From Magnetococcus sp. PR-3 (GTDB lineage Bacteria; Pseudomonadota; Magnetococcia; Magnetococcales; Magnetococcaceae): a stretch of DNA of 64,000 bases. Each line of letters opens with the position of its first letter. Position 1 is the first letter of the stretch. The stretch is taken from NCBI RefSeq assembly GCF_036689865.1, contig NZ_JBAHUQ010000022.1:42031-106030 (forward strand). Direction: 5' to 3'. Positions 38,608 to 47,090 of the stretch are shown piece after piece. Position numbers and translations under genes: made by a program. The notes beneath the pieces are model-generated. The model searched no databases. It worked only from the letters and a program-made list of their open reading frames with translations, and was not told where the DNA came from.

Positions 38608-41600
38608 TTAATACTCTTCTACTTGTTCATGCAGCAGTAGCTCTCTGAGCTTACGGACCAGAACAGATAGGGGGAGAAGATCATGCTTGGTCTGTGCTTT
38701 TAACTCAGAATAGAGCGCCATATACTCATCTTTGGCCCCAGTTACCTCGTTAATATAGCTCTGGAAGGCATCTCCAACCGATTCGTTCTGACGTTTGAAG
38801 GAGATGATTTTTTTCACCAGTCGGGTGCGGGTTTCCCACAGCTCTTTACGCACATTTTCCAAGTTCATGCGGCCCCAGATATCTCGGTGGCGGATCTGCT
38901 GTAAATTCTCCTCAATCCACGAGATCCCAAAGTAGTCATCCACGCGAATATAGAGATGCCCAACCGGTTCAAAGGGTACATGCAGGGCCTCCTTAATATG
39001 TAAGATCGTCATGGCATCTTTCATATAAGGTAGAAGCACTGTATCTGTTGCCAGCTCTTCAGAAAGCCCCATCTTAACCAGCTGTTTACGGCGTTTACCA
39101 TGCTCATTCACACGGTCTGGTGAAAGTAGATCGGGCAGGGAGTCCCACAACCGCTCTTGGAAGGCGCCAATTACCTTTCCGTAGAGGTTGATCACATCAA
39201 CGGTAATGCGGTCACTGGAAAGATGGGTAAGCATCCAGGCTGCCAAATGGAGCAGAACAGCCTCCATATCTGCCAAGACCTGATACTTGACCGCGGCGGA
39301 GACCTTGTTATCAAGCCCATGAACTTGAGCACGGAAGGCTGGGGCATCGACCATATTCTCAGCAATAACGTAAGCTTTGAACAAAATGGGCAGTGGTGGA
39401 ACATCTGTGCGCGCACGGCGAACCTTGTTGTAGGTTGCCAATAAAGGACCAACACCTGTCTGGTTGACCACCCGGTTGGTGATGCTGGTGGCAACAACTT
39501 CACGTTTAAGGAAGTGTTTGGTCAGTTCCTGGCCATAGTCTCTGGCGACCTGGTGTGGGAAGTAATCCACCAAATAGCGTTCGAAGAAGAACAGATCAAC
39601 GACATCACTTTTTAACAGTTCACTATAGGCAAACAGCTTGGTATAACCGAGCATAATGGCCAGCAGGGGTCTGGGCATGGGCTGGTTTTCCATGTGCTCT
39701 GTCAACACTTCACGTACTGGTACATCTTCCTCTTCAAAATTAAGCCCAGCCACCGCCTCCAAAATATCCAGTCCTTCTAGATACACTTCTGGCGTGCGGC
39801 TACTGAGCAGTTCATCACGGCTAATGGCCATATGTTGCAGGCGGTTATCTTCCAATACCTGTTCTGCAACAATCTCTGTGAGGTGGGCTAGAAGGTCGTT
39901 GCGAGCCTGACGGGAGGGGAGTTCACCAATTTGCTCCAGGTGCGCGAAGAGGATTTTTAGGTTCACCTCATGGTCGCTCATGTCCACACCGCCAGAGTTA
40001 TCCACAGCATCGGTATTGACCCGACCCTTGGCCATGGCAAACTCAAGGCGTGCTTTCTGGGTGGCCCCCAAGTTGCCCCCTTCACCAATAATACGGCACC
40101 GCATCTGGTGGGCATCCACCCGCACGGTATCATTGGCTTTATCAGAGACATCAATGTGGGTCTCTGAACGGGCCTTCACATAGGTGCCGATACCACCGTT
40201 ATAAACAAGATCCACACGAGAGGTGAGCAGCTTCTGGATGACCTGCTCACCAGACAGAGATTCCGCCTTGGTGTCCAGCAGTGTTTTCAGGGTTTTATTT
40301 AGGGTGATCGCTTTTGCCGAGCGGTTAAAGACCCCACCGCCTTCAGAGATCAGAGTCTGATTGTAATCTTCCCAGGTGGAGCGCCCCATCTTAAACAGCC
40401 GGTCTCGCTCTTCATAGCTGCTTTCGGTATCTGGATCAGGGTCCAGGAAGATATGCATATGGTTGAACGCACCGACCAGTTTGATCTGGCGGGTCGCCAA
40501 CAACCCGTTACCAAACACATCACCACTCATGTCACCAATGCCGACAACGGTGAAGGGGTCGTGATCAATATCATGTCCCTGTTCAGCAAAGTGCAGACGG
40601 ATACACTCCCATGCACCCCGTGCGGTAATGCCTACTTTTTTATGGTCATATCCATAGGATCCACCGGATGCAAAAGCATCGCCCAGCCAGGAACCATACT
40701 CATCCTCTGCAACACCATTGGCGATGTCGGAGAAGGTTGCGGTTCCTTTGTCAGCGGCCACCACCAAGTAGGGGTCAGCCTCATCATAACGAATGACGTC
40801 ATCTGGATGTACAATGGTACCATCCACGCGGTTATCTGTAATATCCAACAGGCCACGGATAAAGCTCTTGTACTGCTCTTCAACCCAGCCCTTGCGCTTA
40901 TTAGGGGCAATTTCACCAATACGGGGAACAATAAACCCACCTTTAGCGCCAATGGGGACAATAATACTGTTTTTGACCATCTGGGTTTTCATTAACCCAA
41001 GGATTTCAGTGCGGAAATCTTCCAGTCGGTCCGAGAAGCGTAACCCCCCACGAGCCACCCGACCACCACGCAGATGCACCCCTTCCATATGGGGGCTGAG
41101 TACAAAAATCTCTCGCCAAGGGCGTGGTGAAGGCATCTGGTCAATGGCAGAACAGTCTATCTTCAAAGAGATGCCGTTACTGCCACCAACTTGGTAGAAG
41201 TTGGTACGTAAAATACTCTCAACCACATTGGCAAGGGCGCGCAGAACCTGATCATCTTGAAGATTACTAACTTTTTGCAATCCTTCTTCCAAGCCGTCCA
41301 GGACTTCCTTGATGCGTTTTTTACGTCCCCGCTCCAGTAGCGGGTCAAAGCGTGCAATAAACAGAGCGAGAATGTTCTTGGCTAAGGCGTGGTGCTCAAG
41401 TAGCACGCGATTGAGCTTTTTGGTCGAAAGCTCAGGGCGTATCTGTAAGAGATACTGACGCAGTGCCACCATCAACATCACTTCTTTAGGGTGAAAACCC
41501 TGAATCAAAGCAAGTTTGTTTAATTTATCATCCAGGATCGCATCATCCTGAACCGCATCCAGCGCTTCACAGAACAGATCAGCCCGGTTAAGAAGGCTAT

Positions 41601-43479
41601 TGAGCTGGGCGCTGCTACCGCCGACTTCAAAACGTTGAATGGTCAGGCTGCTGCCATCTTCCAGTGTTGCAGCGGAAGAAAATTCATGAAGGCAGCTGAT
41701 CCCAAAATTATCAAAGGTCTGCACAATGCGGGTCAGCATAGCCGGTGTGCGGGCGTAGAGTTTGATAAATACCTGACCGCTAGGGTAGTGGGCAACGCGG
41801 CTGGTAAAGGGAGCGCCTTCCACCAGCTTATCGAGCATTTCAATATCCATAACCGCCTGACTGGGCGGTGTGGCTTCCTTGTAGAGTACGGTAAAGGCAC
41901 TGCTGTAACGGTTATACCGTTGAAAAGCCATCCGCGGGGCATAGTCTGCCAAGAGCTCTTCACGCAGGTGGTCTTCCCATGTCATGACCAAGCGGCGTAC
42001 TTGGGCTTCAATGGCGGTGCGGTTAAACCCAAAAGGCTTACCCGGTTCATGGTTGGCATAACAGACCACGGTATGTACCGAACCGCTGGCGGTACTGTTT
42101 ACTGATGAGATGGGGAAATCCAACTGCTTGGAGTAGAGTGCAGCAATCTGTTTTTCCAAACGGGGATGGTAGCGACTACGGGCCATGGCTGTGAGTACGG
42201 AGACATAGTTTCCATAGTGGCCCAGTCGAGCCAAAACCCGCACATCGTTATCCCCTTCCATGACCAGAACCTGTTTGATCTGGTCGGTGATCACTTCGCT
42301 ATTGGAGTAGAACAGCTCACGCAGGGGCATACGGTCAAAAAGACTGCGGAACTCATGGTGTAAATAGCTGCCCTCTGAATACCCTGATAGTGCCAGTGTC
42401 TCTTCAAGACGTTTGGATAAGATGGGGATACCGGAGGCTCGACTGGCCAAGCCTGTTCGTGAGAAACGGCCTAAAATAAGGGTAAGCACAGGGTCTGGTT
42501 GGTCTTTGCAGGGGGGGCGGAGTAGAACAACAAAGTCGACACCTTCCGAGGCATAGATAATCGATTTTCCGTGTTCACAATACTCAACGGCCAGTTTGGG
42601 GGTCTTGTCTTGACCATGACGCTCCACCAGTAAGTTGAGGATCTGTTCAATCTCCTCCCGCATACCGGGCATAATGCGATCTAAAAGATCTTTAGAGTCC
42701 CGCCCACGTAAGACCCCTTGAGAAGGGATCGATTGATCAATTTTTAATTTATCAGCTGTGGCAATGATCGAACGGGTGCCCATGAAGACAAAGTTCTCAT
42801 CGGCCATCCAACGGAAGAAGCCAGCCTCTTCTGTTAACTGATCGGCATCCAGATGTTGCGCTTGCTCCAATACCTGTTTTTGCATCTGTTCAAAATCATC
42901 GACAGAACGCTTGACGGAGGTCAGAACAGCCTGCAGCTCTTCCTGAATTTTGGCCAGATGCTCATCATCAACCATTTCCGTTAAAATAAGGATCACCATC
43001 TCACGACGGAACCCACGGCTGTCCCGCGCTGTTAGAGCAGAGGGTTCTCCCGCACGGTTACGTTTAACGTGTACCGTTGTGTGCGCCTGGGCGTAGATGG
43101 TCAGCTTGCTCTGTTTTAGATAGTTTCGGACGGTATCGAGAATAAACGGGGTATCGTGAAGATGGATGAAAATCCGGGTGCCTTCTTGAACAGAAACGAC
43201 ATCTTCCAGATCACTGTCGTGGAGTTGTTGTTGGCTAACGTGAAGTTTGACGGCATCTGATTTAGCCAGTAAATGGGCTTGAAACAGCCCAAATAGATGA
43301 CCCATGGCTGTGACATCGCACCATGCTGCACGGTTAAGTGACTGATTGGCCAAAAGGTCATCCAGTACTTGCACCAAAAAATTCTTGGCCAGAGTGTGGT
43401 CGGATTTTGCCAGCTCAGGCAGAACCGAACTTTCGACCCAGGTTTCTGGATTAAAAAGGGAAGCGTTACCTTTGGACAT
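38608..43479 (-). CDS. gdh2: NAD-specific glutamate dehydrogenase, large (about 180 kDa) type
   Basis: 1623 residues, the size of the large NAD-GDH class found in many proteobacteria and actinobacteria. The N-terminal half (to about 700) contains ACT-like regulatory regions; the catalytic part begins near 760: LSPHMEGVHLRGGRVARGGLRFS, LGLMKTQMVKNSIIVPIGAKGGF (catalytic Lys region), VVAADKGTATFSDIAN and VVGIGDMSGDVFGNG (dinucleotide site). It oxidises glutamate to 2-oxoglutarate and ammonia for catabolism. The AGGAGGAAG ribosome site is strong. It is an unlinked single gene, but a second, short GDH lies 2 kb away. Confidence 0.97.
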   Translation of the reverse strand: MSKGNASLFNPETWVESSVLPELAKSDHTLAKNFLVQVLDDLLANQSLNRAAWCDVTAMGHLFGLFQAHLLAKSDAVKLHVSQQQLHDSDLEDVVSVQEGTRIFIHLHDTPFILDTVRNYLKQSKLTIYAQAHTTVHVKRNRAGEPSALTARDSRGFRREMVILILTEMVDDEHLAKIQEELQAVLTSVKRSVDDFEQMQKQVLEQAQHLDADQLTEEAGFFRWMADENFVFMGTRSIIATADKLKIDQSIPSQGVLRGRDSKDLLDRIMPGMREEIEQILNLLVERHGQDKTPKLAVEYCEHGKSIIYASEGVDFVVLLRPPCKDQPDPVLTLILGRFSRTGLASRASGIPILSKRLEETLALSGYSEGSYLHHEFRSLFDRMPLRELFYSNSEVITDQIKQVLVMEGDNDVRVLARLGHYGNYVSVLTAMARSRYHPRLEKQIAALYSKQLDFPISSVNSTASGSVHTVVCYANHEPGKPFGFNRTAIEAQVRRLVMTWEDHLREELLADYAPRMAFQRYNRYSSAFTVLYKEATPPSQAVMDIEMLDKLVEGAPFTSRVAHYPSGQVFIKLYARTPAMLTRIVQTFDNFGISCLHEFSSAATLEDGSSLTIQRFEVGGSSAQLNSLLNRADLFCEALDAVQDDAILDDKLNKLALIQGFHPKEVMLMVALRQYLLQIRPELSTKKLNRVLLEHHALAKNILALFIARFDPLLERGRKKRIKEVLDGLEEGLQKVSNLQDDQVLRALANVVESILRTNFYQVGGSNGISLKIDCSAIDQMPSPRPWREIFVLSPHMEGVHLRGGRVARGGLRFSDRLEDFRTEILGLMKTQMVKNSIIVPIGAKGGFIVPRIGEIAPNKRKGWVEEQYKSFIRGLLDITDNRVDGTIVHPDDVIRYDEADPYLVVAADKGTATFSDIANGVAEDEYGSWLGDAFASGGSYGYDHKKVGITARGAWECIRLHFAEQGHDIDHDPFTVVGIGDMSGDVFGNGLLATRQIKLVGAFNHMHIFLDPDPDTESSYEERDRLFKMGRSTWEDYNQTLISEGGGVFNRSAKAITLNKTLKTLLDTKAESLSGEQVIQKLLTSRVDLVYNGGIGTYVKARSETHIDVSDKANDTVRVDAHQMRCRIIGEGGNLGATQKARLEFAMAKGRVNTDAVDNSGGVDMSDHEVNLKILFAHLEQIGELPSRQARNDLLAHLTEIVAEQVLEDNRLQHMAISRDELLSSRTPEVYLEGLDILEAVAGLNFEEEDVPVREVLTEHMENQPMPRPLLAIMLGYTKLFAYSELLKSDVVDLFFFERYLVDYFPHQVARDYGQELTKHFLKREVVATSITNRVVNQTGVGPLLATYNKVRRARTDVPPLPILFKAYVIAENMVDAPAFRAQVHGLDNKVSAAVKYQVLADMEAVLLHLAAWMLTHLSSDRITVDVINLYGKVIGAFQERLWDSLPDLLSPDRVNEHGKRRKQLVKMGLSEELATDTVLLPYMKDAMTILHIKEALHVPFEPVGHLYIRVDDYFGISWIEENLQQIRHRDIWGRMNLENVRKELWETRTRLVKKIISFKRQNESVGDAFQSYINEVTGAKDEYMALYSELKAQTKHDLLPLSVLVRKLRELLLHEQVEEY

Positions 43480-43690
43480 GGGATCTTCCTCCTGACCAAT
43501 ACCAATTTTGATGGTTATGTTATTTTTTTATTTTGTACAATCCAACATAGGGGAATTTGAAATCATTTCCCAGAAAAACAGGAAAAACATACGGTTTATG
43601 ATGAAAAAAATCAATAAACCGATAGTTTGTTTTTATGGATACAAGAAATTTGACCCTTTATAGTGGGGGGCAAGTTCCAGTGATTGAGGA
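43480..43690 (-). promoter_or_regulatory. AT-rich upstream region of NAD-GDH
   Basis: About 210 bases, rich in A/T, between the NAD-GDH start and the terminator of the DUF465 gene. It must hold the NAD-GDH promoter; no clear -35/-10 pair was fixed by eye. No ORF is supported. Confidence 0.35.
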
Positions 43691-43721
43691 AAAAAAGGGA
43701 GCGCATGGCGCTCCCTTTTTT
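43691..43721. terminator. Bidirectional terminator after the DUF465 gene
   Basis: Near-perfect stem AAAAAAGGGAGCGC/GCGCTCCCTTTTTT with a three-base loop. Runs of A and T on either side allow termination in both directions; it ends the DUF465 transcript upstream of NAD-GDH. Confidence 0.9.
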
Positions 43722-43731
43722 ATGGGACCAA

Positions 43732-43941
43732 TTATTGGGTGTGCTCAGCCAGCAGCGAGGCCATTTGATCCTTCAACATCAATTTTTCTTTTTTCATCTT
43801 TTCCAGGGTGAAGTCATCAATGGGGCCGGAAGACAGCTCAGAGATTTTTTCGTCCAGCTCATGATGTCTGTCGTGCAGGGCTTTGAACTCGCTATTGCTT
43901 GAAATTAACTCGTTAACAGCCTGCAACTGATCTTCAAACAT
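43732..43941 (-). CDS. DUF465 (YdcH-like) small protein
   Basis: 69-residue coiled-coil protein. The family pattern is clear: FKALHDRHHELDEKI near the N-terminus and the ending DDFTLEKMKKEKLMLKDQMASLL. DUF465 proteins are common in Alpha- and Gammaproteobacteria; function is not established. The GGGAGG ribosome site and the terminator immediately downstream show a complete single gene. Confidence 0.93.
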   Translation of the reverse strand: MFEDQLQAVNELISSNSEFKALHDRHHELDEKISELSSGPIDDFTLEKMKKEKLMLKDQMASLLAEHTQ

Positions 43942-43992
43942 GGGAACCTCCCGGTTACAAGTGTTATCGATCCTGTTTGAAGGGGATCGACA

Positions 43993-44316
43993 CTAAAAAA
44001 GATGGGTTCTGGTGTGGTAACGGAACATGCCGTTGCCACCGTTTGCCCCGCAGTTGCACATAGGTCTGCGGGTTTTTTCTAACACGTGCCACATTTCAGA
44101 CAGCCTAGGGGTTAAGGTAAAGCATGAACGACTTGGCTTACTGTCTTTGGTAACAAAAAGGCTAAAAGTGTGCATACCAAACGCCCATCCAATCGCAAAA
44201 TTGGTGGGAGCGTGATACCCGTGTTTTAGTGCTTTTTGGAAAAATGGGTGCAATCGTGGCTCCGATTGTTCGGAGAACATGGGCGCATAAGTCTGGTGCA
44301 TACGATCGCCAGTCAT
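43993..44316 (-). CDS. Possible small protein, 107 aa, Cys/His-containing
   Basis: Weakly supported. The ATG at 44316 has AGGTGG about six bases upstream. The sequence reads like a protein (HPFFQKALKHGYHAPTNFAIGWAFGMHTFS) and ends with a Cys/His-rich tail (CNCGANGG, RYHTRTH). I recognise no family. It could be a chance ORF, since neighbouring DNA is noncoding and no terminator was seen. Confidence 0.4.
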   Translation of the reverse strand: MTGDRMHQTYAPMFSEQSEPRLHPFFQKALKHGYHAPTNFAIGWAFGMHTFSLFVTKDSKPSRSCFTLTPRLSEMWHVLEKTRRPMCNCGANGGNGMFRYHTRTHLF

Positions 44317-44843
44317 GGGCAGCCACCTGCGGAGCGTTTTGCTGGATAAAGCGTATTTCTACATATTTTCATCTTCATACCTATAGATGATAACGGGCTC
44401 GTTACACCCCATCAAGAGATTTCCCTTTCTTCAAAGATAAATCATCATTTAATGATCAAAATTGACCCAGACAGCAGGTTGAAGTCTGAGCAGGTAGGCG
44501 ACTTAAAAATATGAAATGTTGGGACCTTTAAAGGGGTGTAAGAAAACGCATAGTGATTAGCATACGAAACAGCATTAAGGCTATGTAAAATATATATATA
44601 ATAATGCAGGAAAGAAAAGTTGCTCAACTCCTAACAGGGGTCCATATGTTCTGTGATATGCAGGATCATGAGTTTAAGTATATGGAAAAGTTAGAATGTT
44701 AGAAAATGTGATAATTTGGCCCGGTTTCTGCCCTGTATATCCCTAATGAAACACGGGATTTCCTCAGAAATTTCTGAGTTAGCGATACACATCGACGCCC
44801 CCCCAAGTCTTAAAATATGGGCGACGAAACTGGGAGATAAAAC
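44317..44843. other. AT-rich noncoding region before the HTH gene
   Basis: 527 bases, noticeably more AT-rich than its surroundings (for example the alternating AT stretch around 44588-44606). I see no good ORF or RNA gene. The palindrome at 44763-44778 lies near its right end. The low GC may mark an old insertion point, which would fit the transposase-derived gene that follows. Confidence 0.45.
44763..44778. promoter_or_regulatory. 16-bp perfect palindrome upstream of the HTH gene
   Basis: CTCAGAAATTTCTGAG, a perfect dyad with no spacer, ending 65 bases before the ATG at 44844. It is a plausible operator for the HTH protein itself (autoregulation) or another dimeric regulator. This is inference from position and symmetry. 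Confidence 0.4.
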
Positions 44844-45338
44844 ATGTATGCAGTGCGCCCTTCTACCGTCTTTAATTATCAAATTCTCAAGCGTAACCCC
44901 CAGCTCTTTGAACGGCTCTTGGGGTTAACCGTCGAAGAGATGCAGCTTGAAATTGAAACTCTACGTCCAAGCTGGGACCGTAGTATGAACCGGAAAAAAG
45001 TATCCGGGCGCCCTTACTGCCTGCCAGACTTAGAAAACCATGTTTTGGCCTTAATGCTCTATTTCCGTGCTCGTGTGACCTATCAACTCATTGGCAGCTG
45101 GTTTGGTGTGAATGAAACCACAGCCATGCGCCGGATCAAATTCATTGAGCCTTTGGTGACCCGTAGCACTAAGCTGCATCGAGATCGTCGTTTAACTCGT
45201 GAAGATGTCCAGGCCATTATTGATGAGCTCTCTGATAACGTGGTGGCGCTGGAGCCTAAAGGTCGACTGGGACGCCCTATCAGTGCCCTGCAGACCTATG
45301 GAAATATGGGGATGGTACGTCAGGTTAGTGGCATGTAA
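44844..45338 (+). CDS. Transposase-derived HTH protein lacking a DDE domain
   Basis: 164 residues. The segment from about 5 to 110 (ILKRNPQLFERLLGLTVEEM, then ENHVLALMLYFRARVTYQLIGSWFGVNETTAMRRI) matches the N-terminal HTH region of IS5-like transposases (HTH_Tnp_4 type). In those proteins a DDE catalytic domain follows; here the protein stops after GRLGRPISALQTYGNMG and there is no DDE coding sequence in any frame before the next gene. It has a good start (GGGAG nine bases upstream) and its own strong terminator, so it reads as an intact small DNA-binding gene, possibly domesticated, rather than decayed debris. No terminal inverted repeats or target duplication were seen. Confidence 0.75.
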   Translation: MYAVRPSTVFNYQILKRNPQLFERLLGLTVEEMQLEIETLRPSWDRSMNRKKVSGRPYCLPDLENHVLALMLYFRARVTYQLIGSWFGVNETTAMRRIKFIEPLVTRSTKLHRDRRLTREDVQAIIDELSDNVVALEPKGRLGRPISALQTYGNMGMVRQVSGM

Positions 45339-45366
45339 AAATGCACCTGTTATCAAAGAAGAATAT

Positions 45367-45398
45367 AAACGGATGGGCATTAGCCCATCCGTTTTTTT
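45367..45398 (+). terminator. Terminator after the HTH gene
   Basis: Perfect 12-bp stem AAACGGATGGGC/GCCCATCCGTTT with an ATTA loop and a T run. Confidence 0.93.
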
Positions 45399-45485
45399 AT
45401 GGATCTTCCCGCAGGGGTGTGCCACCTATGGTTGGTCTGTTTTTTTAATAAAACGATTTATTCAAAACCATAGAGAGGCCTGACC

Positions 45486-46772
45486 ATGTCTAAAACACTG
45501 CTGGATGATGCGGAGAAGCAACTTAATAAGGCGCTGGAATACATTACGATATCTGATGATGCCCAGCAGCGTCTCTCTATGCCAAAATCCAGTTTGGTTG
45601 CTCGTATTCCTGTCCGTATGGATAGTGGTGAGCTAAAGGTTTTTCAAGGCTTTCGTGTGCACTTTGATGATACGCGGGGCCCGACCAAAGGGGGCATTCG
45701 TTTTCACCCCAATGTGACCTTGGATGAAGTTCAATCCTTGGCTTTTTGGATGACCTTTAAATGCGCCGTTCTGGATCTTCCCTATGGTGGTGGTAAAGGG
45801 GGGGTGGCGGTTAATCCGAAAGAGCTCTCCAAAATGGAGTTGGAGCGGCTATCTCGGGGATATATTAATGCTATGGCAGATTTTATCGGCCCGGATATCG
45901 ATGTGCCGGCGCCGGATGTCTATACCAACGCTATGGTGATGGGGTGGATGCTGGATCAGTACAATATTATTACCCGTAAAGTACAACCAGCGGTCATTAC
46001 CGGTAAGCCTTTGGCCATGGGAGGGAGCCAAGGGCGCAATGAAGCGACCAGTCGCGGGGCTTTTTTTACCATGCAGACCTTGCTGCCTAAGCTGGGGTAT
46101 ACCGATCCTTCCCAGGTTACCATTGCCGTGCAGGGGTTTGGTAATGCAGGTTCTATTTTAGCTCTGTTGCTCCATGAAGCAGGGTATCGGGTGGTGGCGG
46201 TGAGTGATTCCCAAGGTGGAATTTATGCACCTGAAGGGTTGGATATTCCCAGTGTTAAGCAGCAGAAAGAACATGCTCGTAAACTGCAAGCGGTCTATTG
46301 CCAGGGCTCTGTCTGTGAGATCCATGAACATCAAAGTGTGACCAATGCGGAACTGTTGGAGCTGGATGTGGATGTGCTGGTCCCAGCCGCGCTGGAAAAT
46401 CAAATAACAGCGGACAACGCCGCCAATATTCAAGCCAGAGTGATTTTTGAGGTGGCCAATGGTCCGATTGATTTTGCCGGTGATGAGATCTTAGAACAGC
46501 GGAAAGTTGCGGTTATTCCAGATATTCTTACCAATGCAGGGGGGGTTACGGTGAGTTATTTCGAGTGGGTGCAAAACCGTAATGGTCTGTATTGGAGTGA
46601 AGAAGAGGTCAACAGTAAGCTGGAAGTGCGAATGGTTAAAGAGACTGAAAATATATGGTCCATTGTTCAAGAACGGGGCCTCTCCTTCCGTACCGCAGCT
46701 TATGTCCATGCCCTAACACGGATCAGTACGGCCATGGATGCACGGGGCACAAAAGACTATTACGGTAAATAA
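45486..46772 (+). CDS. gdhA: Glu/Leu/Phe/Val-type glutamate dehydrogenase (short form)
   Basis: 428 residues, about the size of hexameric 50-kDa glutamate dehydrogenases. Hallmarks are RVHFDDTRGPTKGGIRFHP, FKCAVLDLPYGGGKGG (catalytic Lys), DVPAPDVYTNAMVMGWM, GKPLAMGGSQGR, the Rossmann VQGFGNAGS and NAGGVTVSYFEWVQN. It interconverts glutamate and 2-oxoglutarate plus ammonia; coenzyme choice is not clear by eye. It follows the HTH gene's terminator, so it likely has its own promoter. The gene symbol is by family analogy. Confidence 0.94.
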   Translation: MSKTLLDDAEKQLNKALEYITISDDAQQRLSMPKSSLVARIPVRMDSGELKVFQGFRVHFDDTRGPTKGGIRFHPNVTLDEVQSLAFWMTFKCAVLDLPYGGGKGGVAVNPKELSKMELERLSRGYINAMADFIGPDIDVPAPDVYTNAMVMGWMLDQYNIITRKVQPAVITGKPLAMGGSQGRNEATSRGAFFTMQTLLPKLGYTDPSQVTIAVQGFGNAGSILALLLHEAGYRVVAVSDSQGGIYAPEGLDIPSVKQQKEHARKLQAVYCQGSVCEIHEHQSVTNAELLELDVDVLVPAALENQITADNAANIQARVIFEVANGPIDFAGDEILEQRKVAVIPDILTNAGGVTVSYFEWVQNRNGLYWSEEEVNSKLEVRMVKETENIWSIVQERGLSFRTAAYVHALTRISTAMDARGTKDYYGK

Positions 46773-46788
46773 AGGGTTGAGAAACCCG

Positions 46789-46824
46789 CGGTGTTGGGGG
46801 ACCCGTTTAAGGGGCCCAACACCG
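46789..46824. terminator. Hairpin between convergent gdhA and yheU
   Basis: 10-bp arms CGGTGTTGGG/CCCAACACCG with an internal partly paired region. No T run follows, so it may act as a weak or factor-aided terminator. Confidence 0.5.
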
Positions 46825-46874
46825 TCACGTGAAGCGCTAAATCTATCCTAATTAGTAGAAATGAATGAGCGCCC

Positions 46875-47081
46875 TTACGCCTTTAAAAAAAGTCCACAGG
46901 TTTGCTGCTCTTCATCAAAACGGATCACCACATCCCCCTTGCGAAGTTGCTGGTGTACCTGTTCCACTTTTTTATCCAAAGGCACGTCATGCTCCCCATA
47001 CTCGGTACCTTCTAAGGTCACAAAAGCTTCAATAAGCCCTTGTAGAGCTTCGGGACTGATCTGGTCGTAAGGAATGTCCAT
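46875..47081 (-). CDS. yheU: YheU family (UPF0270) small protein
   Basis: 68 residues matching YheU: MDIPYDQISPEALQGLIEAFV, then EGTEYGEHDVPLDKKVEQV and GDVVIRFDEE. The function is unknown in all species. It lies nine bases after tex and is likely cotranscribed with it. Confidence 0.9.
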   Translation of the reverse strand: MDIPYDQISPEALQGLIEAFVTLEGTEYGEHDVPLDKKVEQVHQQLRKGDVVIRFDEEQQTCGLFLKA

Positions 47082-47090
47082 ACGGGGTAC

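Noticed and set aside
40453..42105. Two long plus-strand frames inside the NAD-GDH gene (180 and 156 codons)
   Set aside because: Antisense to the conserved GDH catalytic and middle regions, with no ribosome site or family match.
44588..44606. Alternating AT stretch as a promoter or origin element
   Set aside because: It has no matching -35 box, DnaA box or iteron; low complexity alone is not enough.
44317..45485. A complete insertion sequence around the HTH gene
   Set aside because: No DDE coding region, no matching terminal inverted repeats and no target duplication could be seen.
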